A DNA stretch of 36,777 bases. Source: Xenophilus sp. AP218F (GTDB lineage Bacteria; Pseudomonadota; Gammaproteobacteria; Burkholderiales; Chromobacteriaceae). The notes below the pieces were generated by a model. It searched no databases and had not been told where the DNA came from. It saw only the letters and a list, made by a program, of their open reading frames with translations. The stretch spans positions 1 through 36,777 of the forward strand of contig NJIE01000035.1 in the NCBI GenBank assembly GCA_002213445.1, read 5' to 3'. Below, piece by piece: positions 23,936 to 32,250 of the stretch. A program made the translations under genes and the position numbers. Each line of letters opens with the position of its first letter. The first letter of the stretch is position 1.

Positions 23936-25243
23936 TCATAGCGATTTGACGAAGACCTTGGAGCGGCGCTGGTAGTTGTAGAACTGCTGGCGGGACAGCG
24001 GCAGTCGGCTCTTGTCGGCCTCGGCGAAGCCGCGCTCGACGAACCAGTGCGCGGTCTGAGTGGTGAGCACGAACAGCGAATGCAGCCCCTGGGTGCGGGC
24101 CTGGTATTCCACGTGCTGCAGCAGCATCTCGCCAAAACCGCCGTCGCGCTTGGTCGGGGCCACGGCGAGACAGGCCAGTTCGGCGGTATCGGCGTCGGGG
24201 AAGGCGTGCATGGCCACGCAGCCGTAGATCTTGCCGTCGTGCTCCAGCACCGCGTACTGGCCGATGTCCATTTCCAGATGTTCGCGGCTGCGCTTGACCA
24301 GAATGCCCTGGTCCTCCAGCGGCCGGATCAGGGCGATGATGTCGCCGATGTCCTCGATGCTGGCGTTGCGCACCCTGACCAGCGGGTCGCGCGCGATCAT
24401 GGTGCCGTTGCCGCCGCGGGTGAAGTGCTCCACCAGCAGCGCGCCGTCCTCGTAGCGGCTGATCAGGTGGGCCCGCGGAATGCCTTCTCGGGTGGCGCGG
24501 ATGCAGTAGGGCAGGTAGGCGGCCACGTCTTCGGGCAGGCTGCCGGCGTCCAGCAGCGCCTCGGCCTGTTGCGAGGTGAGGGTGCTGATCAGCTGGCCGT
24601 CCTGCTCCACCGCGCCGCGGCCTTCCACCGCGAAGATCAGCTTTTCGGCCTTCAGCGAGATGGCGACATGGGTGGCCAACTCTTCCATGGTCAGGTTGAA
24701 GGCTTCTCCGGTCAGCGAGTAGCCCACCGGCGAGACCAGCGCCAGTTCCCCCGCGTCCAGCCGGCGGCGGATGGCGTCGGCGTCGATGCGGCGCACCTGG
24801 CCGGTGTATTGCATGTCCACGCCGTCCAGCACGCCCAGGGGCTGGGCGGTGATGAAGTTGCCGCCGGCCACCCGCAGCTGCGAGCCGTGCATCGGCGAAT
24901 TGGGCATGCCCATCGACAGCTGCGCCTCCACGTCCAGCCTCGCCACGCCTATGGCCTGCTTGACCACGTCCATGGTGGCGGCGTCGGTGACGCGGCGGTC
25001 GCGGTGGAACAGGCGGGCGATGCCGTGGCGCTTGAGCAGCGATTCGATCTGCGGCCGGATGCCGTGCACCAGCACTACCCGCACGCCCAGGCTGACCAGC
25101 AGGTTGATATCCTGCGCCATGCTGGCGAAGCCGCCGTCCTGCAGGGTTTCGCCGCTGACGGCCAGCACGAAGGTCTTGCCGCGGTAAGCGTGGATGTAGG
25201 GCGCCGCTTCGCGGAAGGAAAGGACGAATTCGCGGGTCAGCAT
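23936..25243 (-). CDS. argA: Amino-acid N-acetyltransferase (N-acetylglutamate synthase)
   Basis: A 435-aa classical ArgA: an N-terminal amino acid kinase-like domain (FREAAPYIHAYRGKTFVLAV, LLVSLGVRVVLVHGIRPQIE, LALVSPVGYSLTGEAFNL) and a C-terminal GNAT domain (from RVRNASIEDIGDIIALIRPL; acetyl-CoA loop near APTKRDGGFGEMLL). It catalyses the first step of arginine synthesis from acetyl-CoA and glutamate and is normally feedback-inhibited by arginine through the kinase-like domain. The ATG at 25243 has GGAG 8 bases upstream and gives the family's usual length; an in-frame GTG at 25282 would add 13 residues. No ARG-box is evident. Confidence 0.94.
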   Translation of the reverse strand: MLTREFVLSFREAAPYIHAYRGKTFVLAVSGETLQDGGFASMAQDINLLVSLGVRVVLVHGIRPQIESLLKRHGIARLFHRDRRVTDAATMDVVKQAIGVARLDVEAQLSMGMPNSPMHGSQLRVAGGNFITAQPLGVLDGVDMQYTGQVRRIDADAIRRRLDAGELALVSPVGYSLTGEAFNLTMEELATHVAISLKAEKLIFAVEGRGAVEQDGQLISTLTSQQAEALLDAGSLPEDVAAYLPYCIRATREGIPRAHLISRYEDGALLVEHFTRGGNGTMIARDPLVRVRNASIEDIGDIIALIRPLEDQGILVKRSREHLEMDIGQYAVLEHDGKIYGCVAMHAFPDADTAELACLAVAPTKRDGGFGEMLLQHVEYQARTQGLHSLFVLTTQTAHWFVERGFAEADKSRLPLSRQQFYNYQRRSKVFVKSL

Positions 25244-25362
25244 GCGGCGGGCTCCAGCCAGGTCAAATGGGATGCGGGACACAGATTAGCAGGATTCCGC
25301 GCGCCGTTGCAGGCCGGCGGCGCGCTTTGCCATCATCTGCCGCCGGATAAGGGGCGGGAAGG

Positions 25363-25395
25363 AAAAAACGCCGCCGGGCGCGAGGCCGGGCGGCG
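25363..25395 (-). terminator. Intrinsic terminator of the envC-ctpA unit
   Basis: On the minus strand, a GC-rich stem (CGCCGCC at 25369-25375 pairing with 25389-25395) is followed by six T. It lies just after the ctpA stop codon. Confidence 0.7.
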
Positions 25396-25416
25396 CGGAG
25401 CTGGCGGTTGCCGCGC

Positions 25417-26853
25417 TCAGGGCGTCTGCTTCTGCAGGATTTGCTGCACCTTGAGCACGTTGAGCGCTTGCGACAACTGGTAGTCGTTCTTGGGGTTGGG
25501 CTCGCGCGGGCCGAACTGGCTGGGCTCCTGCGTTTTGGGCTTGTCCTTGTCCGGCGCGGCCGGAGTCGGAACCGGAGCCGCGGGTTTGGCCGCGGCCGGC
25601 TTGGCGGCTTTGGCCGGTTTGTCGTCGCCGTTGGGATTGGCCAGATGGTTTTCCAGATCGGCCTCGCGCACGCGCAGCGCCTGGTCGGCGGCGGTGAGCG
25701 TGGCGTCTTCCACCACCACGTCCGGCGTGATGCCCTTGGCCTGGATGGAGCGCCCGCTAGGCGTGAAGTAGCGCGCGGTGGTCAGCTTGATGCCGCCTTC
25801 GGTGCCCAGCGGCAGGATGGACTGCACCGAACCCTTGCCGAAGGTCTGGGTGCCGACCAGCACCGCGCGCTTGTGGTCCTGCAGCGCGCCGGCCACGATT
25901 TCCGAGGCCGAGGCCGAGCCGCCGTTGACCAGCACCACCAGCGGCACGCTGCGCGCTTCCGGCGGCAGCTTGGAGAGCGGGTCCGAGCCGTTGGGGCGCG
26001 AGTAGTTGGGCAGGGTGGCGGTCAGGCGCATCTTGGCGTCCGGCGTGCGGCCTTCGGTGTACACCACCAGCTTGTCCTTGGGCAGGAAGGCGGCGGAAAC
26101 GCCGACCGCGCCGTTGAGCAGGCCGCCCGGGTCGTCGCGCAAGTCCAGGATCACGCCCTTGAGCGGCTGCTTGTTTTCCTTGTACAGGGCTTGCAGGCCG
26201 GCGGCCAGGTCTTCCGCGGTGTGTTCCTGGAACTGGGCGACGCGCACATAGCCGTAGCCCGGTTCCAGCAGCTTGTACTTGACGCTCTTGGTCTTGATGA
26301 TGGCGCGGCTGAGCGTGAACACCAGCGGCTTGGTTTCGGTCTTGCGGGCGATGGTCAGCGTCACCTTGCTGCCCGGCTTGCCGCGCATCTTCTTCACGGC
26401 ATCGGTCAGCGACAGGCCGCGCACCGGCGTGTCGTCGATCTTGATGATCAGGTCGCCGCTCTTGATGCCGGCGCGCTGCGCGGGGGTGTCCTCGATCGGC
26501 GACACCACCTTGACGAGGCCGTCTTCGGCACCTATCTCGATGCCGAGCCCGCCGAACTCGCCCTGGGTGCCTTCGCGCAGATCCTTGAATTCCTCTGCGT
26601 CCATGTAATCGGAGTGCGGATCAAGGCCGGTCAGCATGCCCTTGATCGCTTCGTCGATCAGCTTCTTGTCCTCCACCGGCTCCACATAGCTCTGTTTGAT
26701 CAGGCTGAAGACTTCGGCGAAGGTGCGCAGCTCGTTGAGCGGCAGCGGGGAGGCTTCCTTGTTGGCCAGCGCCTGCATGCTGAGGGTCAGTACGCCGCCG
26801 GCCATGGCGCCGGCGACAAGCCAGGCGAGTTTTTTCATTCTTGGGCTGCTCAT
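25417..26853 (-). CDS. ctpA: Carboxy-terminal processing peptidase (S41 family, CtpA)
   Basis: A 478-aa periplasmic serine protease anchored or exported by an N-terminal signal (KKLAWLVAGAMAGGVLTLSM). A PDZ domain (GGLGIEIGAEDGLVKVVSPI to about 190) is followed by the S41 core. LDLRDDPGGLLNGAV and the nucleophile motif NGGSASASE place the catalytic Ser at about 315, and TFGKGSVQ holds the general-base Lys340. After about residue 430 there is a Lys/Ala/Pro-rich low-complexity region and a short conserved tail (NDYQLSQALNVLKVQQILQ). In Gram-negatives, Ctp proteases trim lipoproteins and cell wall enzymes. It lies 27 bp behind envC, an amidase activator, so the two are likely co-expressed in wall turnover. 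The start could also be the ATG at 26838. Confidence 0.94.
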   Translation of the reverse strand: MSSPRMKKLAWLVAGAMAGGVLTLSMQALANKEASPLPLNELRTFAEVFSLIKQSYVEPVEDKKLIDEAIKGMLTGLDPHSDYMDAEEFKDLREGTQGEFGGLGIEIGAEDGLVKVVSPIEDTPAQRAGIKSGDLIIKIDDTPVRGLSLTDAVKKMRGKPGSKVTLTIARKTETKPLVFTLSRAIIKTKSVKYKLLEPGYGYVRVAQFQEHTAEDLAAGLQALYKENKQPLKGVILDLRDDPGGLLNGAVGVSAAFLPKDKLVVYTEGRTPDAKMRLTATLPNYSRPNGSDPLSKLPPEARSVPLVVLVNGGSASASEIVAGALQDHKRAVLVGTQTFGKGSVQSILPLGTEGGIKLTTARYFTPSGRSIQAKGITPDVVVEDATLTAADQALRVREADLENHLANPNGDDKPAKAAKPAAAKPAAPVPTPAAPDKDKPKTQEPSQFGPREPNPKNDYQLSQALNVLKVQQILQKQTP

Positions 26854-26880
26854 GCTGTGCTAGGTCTCCGTTCCCGGATC

Positions 26881-28218
26881 TTAACGTGTCCAGGCTTGGG
26901 GGTTGAGGGGGCGTCCCATGTGCCGGATTTCAAAGTACAGTCCGGACTCGCCATTGTCCAGTGCTCCGGTGTTTCCGAGTGTGTCGCCTGCCTTGACCGA
27001 ACTGCCGGCGGATTTGGCGATGGCGGACAGGCCGGTGTAAACGGTCATGTAATTGCCGCCGTGATCGACGATGACGGCTTTGCCGAAACCGCGCAGTTCG
27101 TCGGCGTACACCACGGAGCCGTCGGCCACGCTGCGCACCGGCTGGCCGCTGGCGGTGCGGATGAAGACGCCTTTCCAGGTGGTGCCTTCCTTGCGCTGCT
27201 TGCCGAAGGAGCCGGCGATCTGGCCCGACACCGGCATCTTCATCTTGCCTTGCAGGCTGGCGAAGGCGCGGCCGGAGGCGCTGCCGTCGGCGACATCGTC
27301 GACCTTCTCGACCGGTTCTTCCTTGACGACAACCTGCTTCTTGGCCTCTTCCGGCACCGGTTTGCCCTGTTTCTTGGCATTTTCGGCCAGCTTGCGGCGG
27401 CGCTCGTTTTCCTTGCGGGCGGCTTCGCGCGCGGCTGCCTGGCGCGCCTTGCGTTCTTCGGCGGCCTTGCGCGCCGCTTCGGCGCGGCGGCGCTGGATTT
27501 CGCGGTTGATCTGGGCGATCAGGTTGGTCAGCCGTTTCTGGTCTTCCTGCAGCTGCACCAGCTTGGTCTGGCCTTGCTTGATCTCGCCGGTCACCTTGCT
27601 CAATTGCTGCTGCTGCTGGTTTTTGTCCTGCTCCAGCGCGGTTTTTTCGCTGACCTTGCGGCTGGATAGCGCGTTCAGCCGGGTCAACTCCTGCTCCAGC
27701 TGGAAGGACAACGCTTCCAGTTCGTGTTGCTGGGTAATCAGCTGCTTGACCATTTGCTGTTCGGCGCGGGCGATGTGCTGGTAGTAAGTGAGGTCGCGGG
27801 CGTTTTGATTGGGGTCGCCGTCGTTGAGCATCAGCTTCATCGCGTCGTGCTGGCCGTTCTTGTACTGGCGCACGATGATCTGGCTGACGCGCTGGCGCAC
27901 TTCGGCCAGCCGGTTGCGGCTCTGGGCGATCCGGGCGCGTAATTCGTCCAGTTGCCGTTCCGAACTGCTCTGCTTTTGCTCCAGGGTGGCCAGCGCCTGC
28001 TTGGTCTGGTTCAGCGCCTGTTCCGATTCCTTGATGGCGGACTGGGCTTCTTTCTGCACGGTCTGCTTTTGGGCCAGATCCTTCTTCAGGCTGTCGATTT
28101 CCTTGCGCACCTCTTTGAGGTCTTGCTGGTGCGGGGCGGTGGAAAGAGCCGAAGAGGAGGCTGCCGGCGCGGCGTGAACGCCGCCGGCCAGCAGGGCCAT
28201 CAGGAAATAGCGTTTCAT
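26881..28218 (-). CDS. envC: Murein hydrolase activator EnvC-like protein
   Basis: A 445-aa periplasmic protein: signal peptide (MKRYFLMALLAGGVHAAPA), long coiled-coil from about 30 to 250 rich in Gln, Glu and Lys, an Ala/Arg/Lys-rich linker, and a C-terminal LytM (peptidase M23) domain from about 325. The catalytic His/Asp of true M23 enzymes is missing: the first motif reads GVFIRTASGQPV, and the last is YFEIRHMG instead of HLHFEIR. Such degenerate LytM domains activate amidases AmiA/AmiB at the septum, so a role in daughter cell separation is inferred. The order gpmI-envC-ctpA is common in betaproteobacteria. Confidence 0.92.
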   Translation of the reverse strand: MKRYFLMALLAGGVHAAPAASSSALSTAPHQQDLKEVRKEIDSLKKDLAQKQTVQKEAQSAIKESEQALNQTKQALATLEQKQSSSERQLDELRARIAQSRNRLAEVRQRVSQIIVRQYKNGQHDAMKLMLNDGDPNQNARDLTYYQHIARAEQQMVKQLITQQHELEALSFQLEQELTRLNALSSRKVSEKTALEQDKNQQQQQLSKVTGEIKQGQTKLVQLQEDQKRLTNLIAQINREIQRRRAEAARKAAEERKARQAAAREAARKENERRRKLAENAKKQGKPVPEEAKKQVVVKEEPVEKVDDVADGSASGRAFASLQGKMKMPVSGQIAGSFGKQRKEGTTWKGVFIRTASGQPVRSVADGSVVYADELRGFGKAVIVDHGGNYMTVYTGLSAIAKSAGSSVKAGDTLGNTGALDNGESGLYFEIRHMGRPLNPQAWTR

Positions 28219-28423
28219 CTGGGTCGATCTGTCTGGTGAGTGGGTTGCCCGTGCCGCAGGGGCCGGACACGCCTAATGGTCACACAAAACCGCGCCGTCT
28301 GGCCAGCCTGTCATGGCCGCGCGGAGGCGGCGGCGCGGGCTTGCCGCGGCGTTCGCTTCGCCGCCGGCCGCATTTGGATGGGTTTGTCATGGCGCGGGTT
28401 CCCCGCGAGAAGGGGCGGATGCG

Positions 28424-28451
28424 AAAACGGCCGCCCGTTTCCGGGCGGCCG
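28424..28451 (-). terminator. Intrinsic terminator of gpmI
   Basis: On the minus strand a 10-bp stem (28442-28451 with 28428-28437, loop GAAA) is followed by four T. It separates gpmI from envC. The rest of the 254-bp spacer holds GC-rich inverted repeats and no gene. Confidence 0.8.
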
Positions 28452-28472
28452 CTGGTGCCGGGCGTTGACCGA

Positions 28473-29996
28473 TTATTGGAATTCGATCAGTGACTGGCCG
28501 GTCATTTCCTCGGGCTGGGGCAGACCCATCATCGCCAGCAGCGAGGGCGAGATGTCGCGCAGCGAGCCGCCGGCGCGAATGCTGGCCGGACGGCCGATAT
28601 AGAGGAAGGGCACCTGGTTGGTGGTGTGCTGGGTGTGCGGCTGGCCGTGGGCCTGGTCGAACATCTGCTCGCAGTTGCCGTGGTCGGCCGTGATCAGCAC
28701 CTCGCCGCCGGCGGCCAGCATGGCGTCCACGCAGCGTTCGATGCAGCCGTCCAGCGCTTCCACGGCCTTGACCGCGGCGTCGAAGATGCCGCTGTGGCCG
28801 ACCATGTCGCCGTTGGCGTAGTTGCAGAAGATGGCCTGGTACTGGCCGGACTGGATGGCGGCGACGATCTTGTCGGTGACTTCGCCGGCGCTCATTTCCG
28901 GTTGCAGGTCATAAGTGGCGACCTTGGGCGAGGGCACCAGGATGCGGTCTTCGCCCGGGTATACCTGCTCTTCGCCGCCGTTGAAGAAATAGGTGACGTG
29001 CGGGTATTTCTCGGTCTCCGCGATGCGCAGCTGCTTGAGGCCTTGCGAGGACAGGTATTCGCCCATGCCGTTGCTGATTTTCTGCGGCGCGTAAGCCACC
29101 GGCAGCGCAGCGTAGGCTTCGCCGTAGGAGGTGAGGGTGGCGAAGCAGCCGAACTTGGGCTGGCGCGCCTGGAAGCCGTCGAAAGCCGGGTCGGTCAGCG
29201 CGGTGGTGAGCTGGCGGGCGCGGTCGGCGCGGAAGTTCATGAACACCACCACGTCGCCGTCCTGCATCTTCACCGGTTCGCCGATGCCGGTGGCTTTGGC
29301 GAATTCGTCGTTCTCGTCGCGGGCGTAGGCGGCCTTGAGCGCCTCCAGGCCGGTTTCGGCGCGGAACAGGCCTTCGCCTTCCACCAGCAGGCGGTAGGCG
29401 GGTTCGACGCGCTCCCAGCGCTTGTCGCGATCCATCGCCCAATAGCGGCCGGTTACGGAAACCAGGCGGGCGTTCGGACACTCGGTCAGCACCGCGTCCA
29501 GGCGCTTGAGGTAGGTTTCGGCGCTGCGCGGCGGGGTGTCGCGGCCGTCGAGGAAGGCGTGGACGTAGATTTTGGCCACGCCAGCGGCCTGCGCGGCGCG
29601 GATCAGGCCGTGGATGTGATTCTCATGGCTGTGCACGCCGCCGTCGGAGAGCAGGCCGAAGACATGCAGGGCCGAGCCCTGCGCTTTTTGCATGGCTTGC
29701 CGCAGCACCGGGTTGGCGCCGAAAGCGCCGCTTTCCAGGTCGCAATCGATGCGGCTGATGTCCTGCTGGACGATGCGGCCGGCGCCGATGTTGAGGTGAC
29801 CCACTTCCGAGTTGCCGAACTGGCCCGAAGGCAGGCCGACAAAGCCTTCCGAGGCGTTGATGGTGCCGTAGGCGTAACGCTCGCGCAGGCGGTTCCAGAC
29901 TGGCATGTTGGCATGAAGAATGGCGTTGTCATCGCCTTCCGTGCGGTGGCCAAAGCCGTCGAGAATTAATAACAACACCGGTCTGATTGATTTCAT
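28473..29996 (-). CDS. gpmI: 2,3-bisphosphoglycerate-independent phosphoglycerate mutase
   Basis: This 507-aa glycolytic enzyme interconverts 3- and 2-phosphoglycerate with a phosphoserine intermediate and two Mn2+ ions. The first metal ligand is in LLLILDGFGHR (Asp13). The nucleophile is Ser63 in GNSEVGHLNIG. Later metal motifs are NYANGDMVGHSGIF and ITADHGNCEQM. Length is normal for the family. The ATG at 29996 is chosen because the protein then begins at the usual place; the frame is open to 30068 without homology there. It is divergent from the ArsR-type gene, and the short AT-rich region between them (29997-30100) holds both promoters. Confidence 0.96.
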   Translation of the reverse strand: MKSIRPVLLLILDGFGHRTEGDDNAILHANMPVWNRLRERYAYGTINASEGFVGLPSGQFGNSEVGHLNIGAGRIVQQDISRIDCDLESGAFGANPVLRQAMQKAQGSALHVFGLLSDGGVHSHENHIHGLIRAAQAAGVAKIYVHAFLDGRDTPPRSAETYLKRLDAVLTECPNARLVSVTGRYWAMDRDKRWERVEPAYRLLVEGEGLFRAETGLEALKAAYARDENDEFAKATGIGEPVKMQDGDVVVFMNFRADRARQLTTALTDPAFDGFQARQPKFGCFATLTSYGEAYAALPVAYAPQKISNGMGEYLSSQGLKQLRIAETEKYPHVTYFFNGGEEQVYPGEDRILVPSPKVATYDLQPEMSAGEVTDKIVAAIQSGQYQAIFCNYANGDMVGHSGIFDAAVKAVEALDGCIERCVDAMLAAGGEVLITADHGNCEQMFDQAHGQPHTQHTTNQVPFLYIGRPASIRAGGSLRDISPSLLAMMGLPQPEEMTGQSLIEFQ

Positions 29997-30041
29997 GGCA
30001 TTCGCATTCAGAATATTAGAAAATCTTGATGGTATCCGATT

Positions 30042-30079
30042 TTGTGGATAGTATTGTACCGCAGTCAAATCATTATAAT
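30042..30079 (+). promoter_or_regulatory. Promoter region of the ArsR-type gene
   Basis: A perfect -10 box TATAAT lies at 30074-30079, about 20 bases before the ribosome site. A clear -35 is missing; TTGTAC (30054) is 14 bp upstream, which is short. Activation or a weak -35 is possible. Confidence 0.4.
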
Positions 30080-30100
30080 TACTCTACTAGGAGAGAAGCT

Positions 30101-30397
30101 TTGCTGTTCAACGACGACCAGATCGAGCAGACTTCGCGGGCGATGAAGGCCATGTCGCATCCGCTGCGTCTCAAGATCATCTCGGTGCTGGAGAACCGGG
30201 AAGTGAGTGTGCAGGACATTGTCGAGCAGGTTGGCACCTCGCAGAGCAATATATCGCAGCATCTTGCCATCATGCGAGATAAGGGCGTATTGCGCACGCG
30301 CAAGGATGCTAACCGCGTCTACTACCGAGTGGGAGATATCCGCACGCTGGAAGTTTTGAAGATGATGCGCGAGGTTTTTTGCGGTTTTGGCGAATAA
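30101..30397 (+). CDS. ArsR-family winged-helix transcriptional regulator
   Basis: A 98-aa repressor-type protein with an ArsR fold: AMKAMSHPLRLKIISVLENREVSVQDIVEQVGTSQSNISQHLAIMRDKGVLRTRKDANRVYY covers helices 1 to 5 and the wing. The helix that carries the metal-binding ELCVCDL motif in ArsR/SmtB reads VSVQDIVEQ, without Cys. The only Cys is near the C-terminus (VFCGFGE), so classical metal sensing is unlikely; a redox or ligand signal is possible. The start is TTG at 30101 because AGGAG lies 7 bases upstream; upstream ATGs have no such site. The gene is short, monocistronic and divergent from gpmI; it may autoregulate, and gpmI control is possible but unproven. Confidence 0.88.
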   Translation: MLFNDDQIEQTSRAMKAMSHPLRLKIISVLENREVSVQDIVEQVGTSQSNISQHLAIMRDKGVLRTRKDANRVYYRVGDIRTLEVLKMMREVFCGFGE

Positions 30398-30408
30398 GCC
30401 CGGAATTC

Positions 30409-30444
30409 ATGTAAAAAGAGCCGCGCAAGCGGCTCTTTTTACAT
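30409..30444. terminator. Bidirectional intrinsic terminator
   Basis: A perfect 16-bp inverted repeat (stem 30409-30424 with 30429-30444) closed by a GCAA tetraloop contains A5 on the left and T5 on the right. It lies between the convergent ArsR-type and DUF4442 genes and serves both. Confidence 0.93.
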
Positions 30445-30449
30445 GAGTG

Positions 30450-30914
30450 TCAGCGGTTCCCGGCGCTCTTCTTGCGCCGCACATACAGGGTCTTGCGCAC
30501 CCTGGCCACCAGTTCGCCTTGCTGATCCACCACGTCCACGCTCAGTTCCGGCAGGTATCTGTCGCCGTTGGCGGTGGCCTTGCGCACTTCGTCCACCAGC
30601 GCCTGGTCGATGGCGAAGCGGGCGCTGACCACGCCGCGTCCGGGCTTGACGTAGTCTATGCTGCCGCTCTTGTCCCACACGTAGTAATCGCGGCCCAGCT
30701 GACGCAGCAGCATCAGCATGTAGAACGGGTCTGTCATCGCGTACAGGCTGCCGCCGAAGTGGGTGCCGACGTAGTTGCGGTTGCCCAGGCCCAGCTTCAT
30801 GCTGACCTCGGCCTCGCGGAAGTCCGGCGACAGGCGCCGCACGCGGATGCCCGCGCCAAGAAAGGGCGGCCAGAGATTGAATAGCAGCTTCGCCAGCCAG
30901 ATCGGAAGTTTCAT
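30450..30914 (-). CDS. DUF4442 hotdog-fold (thioesterase-like) protein
   Basis: A 154-aa soluble protein of DUF4442, a hotdog fold related to acyl-CoA thioesterases. Landmarks are NLWPPFLGAGIRVRRLSPDF, GLGNRNYVGTHFGGSLYAMTD and WDKSGSIDYVKPGRG, and the ending VARVRKTLYVRRK. The acyl substrate is unknown. No strong ribosome site is seen before the ATG at 30914. It shares the bidirectional terminator with the ArsR-type gene. Confidence 0.88.
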   Translation of the reverse strand: MKLPIWLAKLLFNLWPPFLGAGIRVRRLSPDFREAEVSMKLGLGNRNYVGTHFGGSLYAMTDPFYMLMLLRQLGRDYYVWDKSGSIDYVKPGRGVVSARFAIDQALVDEVRKATANGDRYLPELSVDVVDQQGELVARVRKTLYVRRKKSAGNR

Positions 30915-31216
30915 GAGCTAATCAAACGGTTGTTTCAATCAACTCATCCTCGACAATAGTTTGAGATAAGTCAATCGGAAAGCCATAGATGGCGCCTGAA
31001 GGCAAGAGTTCCCGGCGGATTTGATTATCCACAGCAACCGCCGCATAACCCTGTGGATAACCAGTAAAATTCCCTGAAATATCAAAGGGCGGTTCGGTTC
31101 TGTGTAAAAAAGCGGCAGCGCGGGCAAGCAGCCTGTGGCGGAGCGGCGGTTGCCGAAACCCGCGCGAAGGGGATAAAGTCTGGCGTTTGTACGCTTTTTC
31201 TCTGGAGACAGGCTTC
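30915..31216. promoter_or_regulatory. Intergenic region with two perfect inverted DnaA boxes
   Basis: 302 bp without a convincing gene, between the divergent DUF4442 and exbB-like genes; the first half is AT-richer than the surroundings. TTATCCACA (31025-31033) and its reverse complement TGTGGATAA (31052-31060) are perfect matches to the DnaA 9-mer, in inverted orientation, 18 bp apart. They may regulate one of the flanking genes or bind DnaA for another purpose. The exbB-like ribosome site GGAG is at 31204-31207. A minus-strand frame crossing this stretch looks protein-like for about 55 codons but has no plausible start. Confidence 0.5.
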
Positions 31217-31831
31217 GTGTGGGCAATCATTGAAGCGGCCGGCTGGCCGATCTGGACTATCATCGCCGCCTCGGTCGTGTCGCTGGCCATCATTCTCGAG
31301 CGCCTGTACAGCCTGCGTCGGCAAAGCGTGGCGCCGGACGGCCTGCTGGCGCAAACCTTGCAGGAATATCGCCGCGCCGGCGGCGGCCAGGACTTGCAGC
31401 AGCAACTGCTGAACCACTCCCCGCTGGGCCGCCTGTTCTGCGCCGGGGTGCGCCACGTCGGCGATAGCCGGGAGGTGATGAAGGAGGCCATCGAGGACGA
31501 GGGGCGCGTGGTGGCTTACCAGCTGGAGCGTTTCTTGACCACGCTTGGCACCATCGCCGCCATGGCCCCGCTGCTGGGCCTGCTCGGCACCGTCATCGGC
31601 ATGATCGAGATCTTCGGCGCGCAAGACGCCAGCGGCGCCAATCCGCAGCAACTAGCGCACGGCATTTCCGTCGCGCTCTACAACACCGCCTTCGGCCTGA
31701 TCGTGGCGATTCCCAGCATGATGTTCTACCGTTTCTTCCGCTCCAAGGTGGATGGCTTGCTGGTGGAAATGGAAGCCCAGGCGGTGAAGCTGGTGGAAGT
31801 GCTGCACGGCGAACGCAAGAACGGGAGCTAA
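31217..31831 (+). CDS. exbB: MotA/TolQ/ExbB-family proton channel protein
   Basis: A 204-aa inner-membrane protein with three helices: an N-terminal one (VWAIIEAAGWPIWTIIAASV to about 30), then two in the conserved C-terminal half (LTTLGTIAAMAPLLGLLGTVIGMIEIF and GISVALYNTAFGLIVAIPSMMFY). The last two are the diagnostic MotA/TolQ/ExbB proton-channel signature. With ExbD it uses the proton gradient to energise TonB-type transport. GTG at 31217 is chosen because it follows GGAG and AGG; a start further upstream is possible. Two bp before exbD and in an operon with lpxK, the common arrangement in Neisseriales. Confidence 0.92.
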   Translation: MWAIIEAAGWPIWTIIAASVVSLAIILERLYSLRRQSVAPDGLLAQTLQEYRRAGGGQDLQQQLLNHSPLGRLFCAGVRHVGDSREVMKEAIEDEGRVVAYQLERFLTTLGTIAAMAPLLGLLGTVIGMIEIFGAQDASGANPQQLAHGISVALYNTAFGLIVAIPSMMFYRFFRSKVDGLLVEMEAQAVKLVEVLHGERKNGS

Positions 31832-31833
31832 GC

Positions 31834-32250
31834 ATGAACTTTCGTCGAGGCCGCAGCCGCGAAGAACCGGAGATCAACTTCATTCCGCTGATCGACGTGC
31901 TGCTGGTGATCCTGATCTTCCTGATGGTGACCACCACGTATTCCCGCTTCTCCGAGCTGAAGATCAACCTGCCGGCCGCGCAGGGCGAGCAGGCCAAGAC
32001 CAAGGCCACCGAAATCAACGTGGCCGTGGCGCCGAGCGGCGAGATGGCCGTGGGCGACGCCAAGCTGGCGAGCGGCGACAAGGCCGGCCTGTTGCAAAAG
32101 CTCAAGGCCATCGCCGCCGGCAAGCAGGATGTGGTGGTGATCGTCAACGCCGACGCCAAGGCCACCCACCAGTCGGTGATCACGGTGATGGAGGCCGCGC
32201 GCGAGGCTGGCCTCACCCAGCTGACCTTCGCCACCCAGAATCTGCAATGA
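31834..32250 (+). CDS. exbD: Biopolymer transport protein ExbD/TolR family
   Basis: A 138-aa protein with one membrane helix (FIPLIDVLLVILIFLMVTT) carrying the essential Asp21, preceded by a short cytoplasmic Arg-rich segment. A periplasmic domain follows, ending in ADAKATHQSVITVMEAAREAGLTQLTFAT, the ExbD/TolR C-terminal signature. It is the channel partner of the upstream ExbB-like protein. Its stop codon overlaps the lpxK start (ATGA), which means translational coupling. Confidence 0.94.
   Translation: MNFRRGRSREEPEINFIPLIDVLLVILIFLMVTTTYSRFSELKINLPAAQGEQAKTKATEINVAVAPSGEMAVGDAKLASGDKAGLLQKLKAIAAGKQDVVVIVNADAKATHQSVITVMEAAREAGLTQLTFATQNLQ

Noticed and set aside
30922-31200. Minus-strand frame ending before the DUF4442 gene with a protein-like last 55 residues
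   Set aside because: No start codon with a ribosome site near the protein-like part, no family recognised, and upstream residues are clearly non-coding. It could be a gene remnant, but support is too thin.
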